From: an uncultured Chloroflexota bacterium
GTDB taxonomy: Bacteria > Chloroflexota > Limnocylindria > Limnocylindrales > CSP1-4
DNA: 43,708 bases
NCBI GenBank assembly: GCA_903928275.1
Contig: CAIYQJ010000412.1
Span: 1 to 43,708, forward strand
Reading direction: 5' to 3'
Below are positions 39,347 to 43,708 of this stretch, one piece after another. Below the pieces are notes generated by a model. It saw only the letters and a program-made list of their open reading frames with translations, was not told the DNA's origin and ran no database searches. Position 1 is the first letter of the stretch, and each line of letters opens with the position of its first letter. Both the position numbers and the translations under genes were made by a program.

Positions 39347-39952
39347 TCAACCCGGCGCTCGGGGCGCGGAGCCAGGGTATGCGTGAGCCAGGAAGTCGAC
39401 GACGAGACGGCTCCACGATTCCATCGAGTCGAGGACGGCCTGCACGTCGGCCGCCGTCGCGAAGGAGCCGTGCAGCTTGTCGGTCTCGCGTACCGCGACC
39501 GGGCGCCCGGCTGCCTCGGCGACGCACACGACCCCGAGGTGGACCGATCCGACGTCCGTCGTGTCGTCGTTGAGGAGCCCGACCGGACGGAACTCCGGCA
39601 CGAAGTCCGCGACGAGCTCCTCGGTCCACTCGCGAACGAGCCCGCCTGCCACCCCGCCGTCGAGCGGGTTCACGTGGCCCCCGATCCCGATCGACCAAAG
39701 GTCGTGGAGACGCGCGTCGCCCCCGGCTCGCGTCCGGCGCATAAGGAACGTCCGGTCACGGTCGCGGAGGACCACGTACGGGATCAGCTGCTTCCAGGAG
39801 GGGTCGCGCTCCACCTCCGCTCGCGGTCGGAACTCCCCTGCGCGCTCGATCGCGGCGAGCCGTTCGACGACGTGGTCCGCCACGATGCCGTGCCACGGGA
39901 TCGGTCCGGGCGCGACGCCACGCGGCACGACGAGGACGAGCTCGTCCGTCAC
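39347..39952 (-). CDS. Nudix-like hydrolase with incomplete Nudix box
   Basis: The 201-residue protein has a Nudix-like core at about 50-180: WKQLIPYVVLRDRDRTFLMRRT, then GIGGHVNPLDGGVAGGLVREWTEEL at the Nudix-box position. The REWTEE part (107-112) that binds metal is present, while the earlier Glu of the G-x5-E consensus is a Gly (G99) with Asp98 next to it. Residues 1-50 are not part of the fold. Related proteins are annotated as Nudix or phosphoesterase; the substrate is unknown. The GTG start at 39952 overlaps the tyrA stop by GTGA, so it is coupled to the aromatic amino acid enzyme. Its C-terminal Pro/Gly tail is not conserved. Confidence 0.78.
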   Translation of the reverse strand: MTDELVLVVPRGVAPGPIPWHGIVADHVVERLAAIERAGEFRPRAEVERDPSWKQLIPYVVLRDRDRTFLMRRTRAGGDARLHDLWSIGIGGHVNPLDGGVAGGLVREWTEELVADFVPEFRPVGLLNDDTTDVGSVHLGVVCVAEAAGRPVAVRETDKLHGSFATAADVQAVLDSMESWSRLVVDFLAHAYPGSAPRAPG

Positions 39953-40923
39953 GGCTCAGCGCCCACGTCGGATGTGGCCGAGGAGCGCGCGTCGGGGTCG
40001 ACGGCGGTTCGCGTGACGGCCGGGCTGGCGGCCGGGTCCCCGGTCGGCGCCTCGAAGGCCCGCGCCTGATCCTCCGCCAGCAACGCCGTGAGCCGCTCGG
40101 GGTCGGGGCTCCCGGTGACCTCGAGCTCCCCGATCCACGCATCGAGGCGAGCCGCGAGCAGGCGGAGCCGCGATGCCACCGCGGGTGCGTTCGTCGCGAG
40201 GATCCCGGCTCCCATCGCGGGGTCGCCGCGGGCGAGGCGCGTGGCGTCTCGCCACCCGCTCGCGGCCAGCGCGCGGGCCGCGGGCCAATCGGGGGGCCTC
40301 CCGGCCCCAGGCGGGCCGGCGACAGCCTCGACGAGCGCGGCCGCGAGGACGAGCGGGACGTGGCTGATCGCGGCGACGAGCGCGTCGTGGGTCGTGGCGT
40401 CCATGCGGACGGGGTTCGCACCGCACGCGCGAGCGAGGCCCTCGACACGCGCGACATCGGCGGTCCCCGAGCCGACCGCCGGCACGATGACCCACGGCCG
40501 CCCGACGAACAGGTCGGGCGTCGCGGCGCCGAACCCGGTCGTCTCGCGGCCCGCCATCGGGTGGCCGCCCACGAAGCGGACGCCGGACGCAGCGGCCCTG
40601 GCGACGATCGCGCCCTTGGTGCTCGCGACGTCGGTGACGGTGGCTCCCGGCGCCAGGCTGGCGGGCGACAGGGCGGCGAGATCATCGAGGAGCGCGAGCG
40701 TCGCGAGGGGCGGCGCCGCGAGGACGACGAGGTCCGCGGCGCGCACCGCGGATGCCAGGTCGGGGGCGGCCTCGTCGATCGCGCCGGCAGCCCGGGCGGC
40801 CCGGGGCCCGTCCCCGCGGGGCGTCCACGCGACGAGCTCGACGGAGTGACTGTCCGGGGAACCCCGGAGGGCGCGCGCGATCGAACCGCCGATGAGCCCG
40901 AGCCCGATGAGCGCGATCCGCAT
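39949..40923 (-). CDS. tyrA: Prephenate dehydrogenase (TyrA family)
   Basis: TyrA oxidatively decarboxylates prephenate (or arogenate) with NAD(P) in tyrosine synthesis. The 324-residue protein has an N-terminal Rossmann fold starting RIALIGLGLIGGSIARAL, the VTDVASTKGAIV segment and the active-site pattern GGHPMAGRETTGFGAA (catalytic His and the Ser/Thr region). The helical dimerisation half contains HDALVAAISHVPLVLAAAL. No ACT or chorismate mutase domain is fused, so regulation, if any, lies elsewhere. The ATG at 40923 follows TAGACT by exactly 7 nt. The last 40 residues are disordered and rich in Ala/Pro/Asp. Prephenate versus arogenate preference cannot be read from the sequence. Confidence 0.92.
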   Translation of the reverse strand: MRIALIGLGLIGGSIARALRGSPDSHSVELVAWTPRGDGPRAARAAGAIDEAAPDLASAVRAADLVVLAAPPLATLALLDDLAALSPASLAPGATVTDVASTKGAIVARAAASGVRFVGGHPMAGRETTGFGAATPDLFVGRPWVIVPAVGSGTADVARVEGLARACGANPVRMDATTHDALVAAISHVPLVLAAALVEAVAGPPGAGRPPDWPAARALAASGWRDATRLARGDPAMGAGILATNAPAVASRLRLLAARLDAWIGELEVTGSPDPERLTALLAEDQARAFEAPTGDPAASPAVTRTAVDPDARSSATSDVGAEP

Positions 40924-40930
40924 GGCCGGC

Positions 40931-40936
40931 AGTCTA
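40931..40936 (-). promoter_or_regulatory. Putative leaderless -10 element of tyrA (TAGACT)
   Basis: TAGACT on the minus strand ends 7 nt before the tyrA ATG at 40923, with spacer GCCGGCC and no Shine-Dalgarno. It shares the 147-bp divergent gap with the response-regulator gene. Confidence 0.5.
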
Positions 40937-41032
40937 CGGCTCCCGTCGACAGCCCGCGGCCGGCTTCACGCCCCCCTCCCGACGTGTCGGCGACGGCGCG
41001 TCGAGCGCGAGCCGCACTCTTCCCGGTGGGAC

Positions 41033-41038
41033 TATCAT
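41033..41038 (+). promoter_or_regulatory. Putative -10 element of the NarL-type regulator (TATCAT)
   Basis: TATCAT lies 32 nt before the GTG at 41071. The predicted start near 41045 gives a leader of about 26 nt that includes the AAGGGGGG ribosome-binding site at 41058-41065. Confidence 0.45.
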
Positions 41039-41070
41039 CGGTCGAGCGCAGTACTCGAAGGGGGGCACGG

Positions 41071-41769
41071 GTGCAAGTCATGAGTGGGGATCAGCCGATC
41101 CGGATCCTCGTCGTCGACGACCACCGGGTCCTCGTCGATGCGCTGGTGGCGGCCCTCGCGTCCGAGCCCGACATGGAAGTGGTCGGCACCGCCTCGAGCA
41201 TCGTCGAGCTGCGACAGGTCCTCGACGTGCCGGTCGACGTCGTTCTCCAGGACTACATCCTCGGGGACGGCACCGGGACCGAAGCGGTCCGACTCATCAA
41301 GTCGAGGCAGCCCGCGGCCACGGTGGTGATGCTCACCGCGGTCGCCCACGACGACACGATCCTCGAGACGATCCAGGCCGGCGCCGACGGCTATCTCACG
41401 AAGGACCAGGCGCTCGACGATGTCGTCGCTGCCGTCCGCGCGGCCCATGCGCACGAGGTCCTGCTGCCGCGGGCGGTCATCATCGAGATCGCCCTGCGGG
41501 TCGCGGACTCGCGTGGACACGCCGCCGAGCGCGGAGTGATGGAGCCGCTGACTCCCCGCGAGCTCGACGTGCTCCACATGCTGGTCGAAGGCCTGGATTC
41601 GCCCAGCATCTGCGCGCAGCTGTCCGTCGCCCCGAACACGTTGCGCACGCACGTGCAGAACATCATGGCGAAGCTTGGCACGCATTCCAAGCTGGAGACC
41701 GTCGCCTTCGCACTCCGTCACGGTCTCGTGGCGCCTCCGCACATCGGGGACCGTCGGTCCGCGGTCTGA
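41071..41769 (+). CDS. NarL/FixJ-family response regulator
   Basis: The 232-residue protein has a receiver domain (about 10-128) with the acidic pair D16/D17, phospho-acceptor D61 in VDVVLQDYILGDG, T89 in VVMLTA and K111 in YLTKDQA. A LuxR-type helix-turn-helix follows at about 158-220 (PLTPRELDVLHMLVEGL, SVAPNTLRTHVQNIMAKL). Typically phosphorylation by a cognate histidine kinase drives dimerisation and DNA binding. No kinase gene is adjacent. The GTG at 41071 has AAGGGGGG 5 nt upstream, ideal spacing; the ATG at 41080 is an alternative three codons later. It is divergent from tyrA, and nothing links the two. Confidence 0.93.
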   Translation: MQVMSGDQPIRILVVDDHRVLVDALVAALASEPDMEVVGTASSIVELRQVLDVPVDVVLQDYILGDGTGTEAVRLIKSRQPAATVVMLTAVAHDDTILETIQAGADGYLTKDQALDDVVAAVRAAHAHEVLLPRAVIIEIALRVADSRGHAAERGVMEPLTPRELDVLHMLVEGLDSPSICAQLSVAPNTLRTHVQNIMAKLGTHSKLETVAFALRHGLVAPPHIGDRRSAV

Positions 41770-41783
41770 CGGTCGGAGCCTCG

Positions 41784-41798
41784 CGTGCCCGAAGCACG
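41784..41798. terminator. Small hairpin between the response regulator and the zinc-ribbon gene
   Basis: CGTGC and GCACG form a 5-bp stem with loop CCGAA in the 69-bp gap between convergent genes. There is no T-run, so a terminator role is only suggested by position. Confidence 0.3.
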
Positions 41799-41838
41799 GG
41801 CGCCCGGCAGCCGGCGGCCGCCGCCCCGAGCAGGCTCC

Positions 41839-42084
41839 CTACGACCGGCGCCGCCGCTGGACATCGCGCCGTTCGTCGATCCTGCGCTCGCCGGTGTCTG
41901 GCGGCGGGCCCGGATCGTCCGGGGGGTTCTGTCGCCGGACGCGCTCGCGGCGGTCCACGTCGCGGCGCTCCAGGTGCATCAGGACGCCGCACTGCTGGCA
42001 GCGGCGCTCATCCGCGGCGAGCGATTCCACGCGCGACGGCGTGTAGATGCGCCTGCCGCATGACCAGCATGCCAGCGTGGGCAC
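41839..42084 (-). CDS. Small zinc-ribbon protein
   Basis: The 81-residue protein has two CxxC knuckles, C6/C9 in LACWSCGRRIY and C29/C32 in ERRCQQCGVLM, forming a likely zinc ribbon in residues 1-40. The other half (41-81) is an Arg/Asp/Pro-rich, disordered-looking tail that could bind nucleic acid. I do not recognise the family. The GTG at 42084 lies 48 bp after the trpB-like gene stop and may share its transcript. High third-position GC in the cysteine half supports coding, and the opposite-strand open frame at 41785-42063 has no recognisable domain. Confidence 0.62.
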   Translation of the reverse strand: MPTLACWSCGRRIYTPSRVESLAADERRCQQCGVLMHLERRDVDRRERVRRQNPPDDPGPPPDTGERRIDERRDVQRRRRS

Positions 42085-42132
42085 CGGGACTCTCAGCTCC
42101 TGGCGCGGCGAACGTCGACGCGACGCGCCGCG

Positions 42133-43497
42133 TCAGCCGCCGACGACCGGCAGGGCAGCAAGGGCGGCCCTGACGCGCTCGGCCGGATACTCGAAGTCCT
42201 GGAGCGCACCGGACAGGTAGCGCTCGTAGGACGAGAGGTCGAAGTGGCCGTGGCCGCTGAGGTTGAAGAGGATGACGCGCGGCGTCCCCTCCTCACGGGC
42301 CTCGAGTGCCTCGTCGATCGCCACGCGGATCGCGTGGTTGGACTCGGGCGCGGGCAGGATCGCCTCGGTCCGGGCGAACAGCACGCCCGCCTCGAAGGTC
42401 GGGTTCTGGTGCACGGCGCGCGCCTCGATGAGACCCAGGTCCTTCACGAGGCTCACGAGCGGTGCCATGCCGTGGTAGCGGAGGCCGCCCGCGTGGATGG
42501 GCTCCGGGATGAAGTCGTGGCCGAGCGTGTGCATCTTCACCATCGGCGTGAGCCGGGCGGTATCGCCGAAGTCGTACGTGTAGACGCCGCGCGTCATGCT
42601 CGGTGCCGCTTCGGGTTCCACCGCCACGATCCGGGGAGTGCCGGTGCCGCGGAGCTTCCGGCCGAGCCACGGGAAGGCCATGCCGGCGAAGTTCGAGCCG
42701 CCGCCAGCACAGGCGATGACGACGTCCGGCTCCTCGCCGGCCATCGCCATCTGCTCGATCGCCTCCTGACCGATGACGGTCTGGTGCAGCAGGACGTGGT
42801 TGAGCACCGAGCCGAGCGAGTACTTCGTGTCGTCGCGGGTGGCGGCGTCCTCGACGGCCTCGGAGATCGCCATCCCGAGCGACCCCGGGCTGTCCGGCGT
42901 CGCGGCGAGGACCCGGCGCCCGTACTCCGTGGTCGGCGAGGGGCTGGCGACGACCTCCGAGCCGTACACCTCCATGAGCATCCGGCGGTACGGCTTCTGG
43001 TCGTAGCTCGCGCGGACCATGTAGACCTTGACCTCGAGGCCGTAGAGCGCGCCGGCGATCGCGAGGCTGGTGCCCCACTGTCCCGCACCGGTCTCGGTCG
43101 CGAGGCGCTTCACGCCCTCGTTCTTGTTGAACCACGCCTGCGCGAAGGCAGTGTTGGGCTTGTGGCTCCCGCCCGGACTGACCCCCTCGTACTTGTAGTA
43201 GATGTGCGCGGGGGTGTCGAGCGCCTTTTCCAGGCGGTGAGCCCGGTAGACCGGGCTGGGACGGTAGAGCTGGTACGCGTCGCGGATCGGGTCCGGGATC
43301 TCGATGTACCGATCGGTGCTCACCTCCTGGAGGATGAGCGCCATCGGGAAGAGCGGCGCGAGGTCATCGGGGCCGAGCGGCAGGCCCGTGCCCGGGTGGA
43401 GCGGAGGCGGCGGGGGCACTGGCAGATCGGCGACGATGTTGTACCAGGTGCGGGGGATCCGCTCCTCGTCGAGGACGAACTTCGTCCGCTGGCTCAT
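42133..43497 (-). CDS. TrpB2-type tryptophan synthase beta subunit
   Basis: This 454-residue PLP enzyme of fold type II converts serine (and indole) to tryptophan. It has the long N-terminus of the TrpB2 group (YNIVADLPVPPPPPLHPGTG), RPSPVYRAHRLEKAL, the PLP lysine K113 in GGSHKPNTAFAQAW, TGAGQWG and the phosphate loop ACAGGGSNFAG. TrpB2 enzymes are known to work without TrpA and may scavenge indole or use phosphoserine; no trpA or other trp genes are nearby. The ATG at 43497 has AGGAG upstream (CAGGAG at 43505-43510, 7-nt spacer). A longer frame from 43638 lacks family similarity in its first 47 residues. Confidence 0.92.
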   Translation of the reverse strand: MSQRTKFVLDEERIPRTWYNIVADLPVPPPPPLHPGTGLPLGPDDLAPLFPMALILQEVSTDRYIEIPDPIRDAYQLYRPSPVYRAHRLEKALDTPAHIYYKYEGVSPGGSHKPNTAFAQAWFNKNEGVKRLATETGAGQWGTSLAIAGALYGLEVKVYMVRASYDQKPYRRMLMEVYGSEVVASPSPTTEYGRRVLAATPDSPGSLGMAISEAVEDAATRDDTKYSLGSVLNHVLLHQTVIGQEAIEQMAMAGEEPDVVIACAGGGSNFAGMAFPWLGRKLRGTGTPRIVAVEPEAAPSMTRGVYTYDFGDTARLTPMVKMHTLGHDFIPEPIHAGGLRYHGMAPLVSLVKDLGLIEARAVHQNPTFEAGVLFARTEAILPAPESNHAIRVAIDEALEAREEGTPRVILFNLSGHGHFDLSSYERYLSGALQDFEYPAERVRAALAALPVVGG

Positions 43498-43634
43498 GAT
43501 GCTGCTCCTGCGCGCGGTAGCCCGCGATCGTGGGGCGAATGGGGTTGCTGCGGCCGCAAGTGTCGCCGACCGGCGACCGACCTGCAAATCGCCTGCGGGG
43601 ACCCCGTGCGTCGCGGCGGTGGGCGGCCCGCGAC

Positions 43635-43708
43635 TCACGCGCCGAACGTGGCCGTCGTCACGATCTCGTAGCGTGCCGGACCGCGCCCGAGGTGGCTCTC
43701 GAAGAGGA
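43635..43708 (-). CDS. C-terminal tail of an unidentified gene (runs off right edge)
   Basis: The reading frame from the window edge to a TGA at 43635-43637 encodes LFESHLGRGPARYEIVTTATFGA. Nearly all codons end in G or C, and the other two minus-strand frames lack this bias. It is too short to identify. It lies 137 bp upstream of the TrpB2 gene on the same strand. Confidence 0.45.
   Translation of the reverse strand, partial: LFESHLGRGPARYEIVTTATFGA

Noticed and set aside
37070..40069. 999-codon plus-strand open frame
   Set aside because: It is antisense across the receiver-ParA, slipin and Nudix genes, with no recognisable motif and shadow-type composition.
1..43708. CRISPR arrays, insertion sequences, rRNA or tRNA genes
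   Set aside because: No regularly spaced repeats, transposase motifs or cloverleaf-like segments were found in the gaps, which are all short except 692-1058.

Overview
The window is very GC-rich bacterial chromosome with dense, mostly minus-strand housekeeping genes. I see no mobile element, CRISPR array, tRNA or rRNA. The FtsA-like/baseplate-J-like pair next to alaS, a long Rel, two FemAB proteins, a stand-alone TrpB2-type synthase and leaderless-looking promoters suggest Chloroflexota, perhaps a Limnocylindria-like lineage. The taxonomic call is inference; no marker here settles it.

Layout, in the direction of transcription (right to left). At the far right are the tail of an unidentified gene (43.6 kb), a TrpB2-type tryptophan synthase, a tiny zinc-ribbon protein and, on the plus strand, a NarL-type response regulator. 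Next come tyrA with a Nudix-like gene, an SPFH/slipin membrane protein and a receiver-ParA (CpaE/TadZ-like) fusion. From 36.8 to 22.5 kb runs a DNA-processing and cell-wall block: comM, dprA, a CAP-domain surface protein with a structured leader, a small protein, topA, xerC/D, murJ, two femAB genes and murE. From 22.4 to 1.1 kb lies a block whose backbone order is also known from Firmicutes such as Bacillus subtilis: rel, hisS, aspS, (DMT transporter; plus-strand MobA-like gene; ACT-domain gene; typA), cysteine desulfurase, mnmA, (3-TM protein), alaS, (ftsA-like, bitopic baseplate-J-like), ruvX, mltG, pepP. A PAS-domain sensor gene runs off the left edge.

Functionally the window combines translation (three aminoacyl-tRNA synthetases and tRNA 2-thiolation through cysteine desulfurase and MnmA), the stringent response (Rel, TypA), DNA processing (ComM, DprA, TopA, Xer) and envelope building (MurE, MurJ, FemAB, MltG, FtsA-like protein and its bitopic partner). 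Many genes are stop/start overlapped by GTGA or ATGA, implying translational coupling.

Two things stand out. First, seven transcription-unit heads carry a TANNNT hexamer exactly 7 nt (8 in topA) before the ATG with no Shine-Dalgarno, the geometry of leaderless promoters. Genes started further downstream of their hexamer do have Shine-Dalgarno sites. Second, an FtsA-like ATPase is coupled to a 603-residue single-pass membrane protein with a cytosolic N-terminal domain and a baseplate-J-like exterior, inserted between alaS and ruvX-mltG. This looks like an envelope-spanning module with no assigned function and is my best candidate for an undescribed system.
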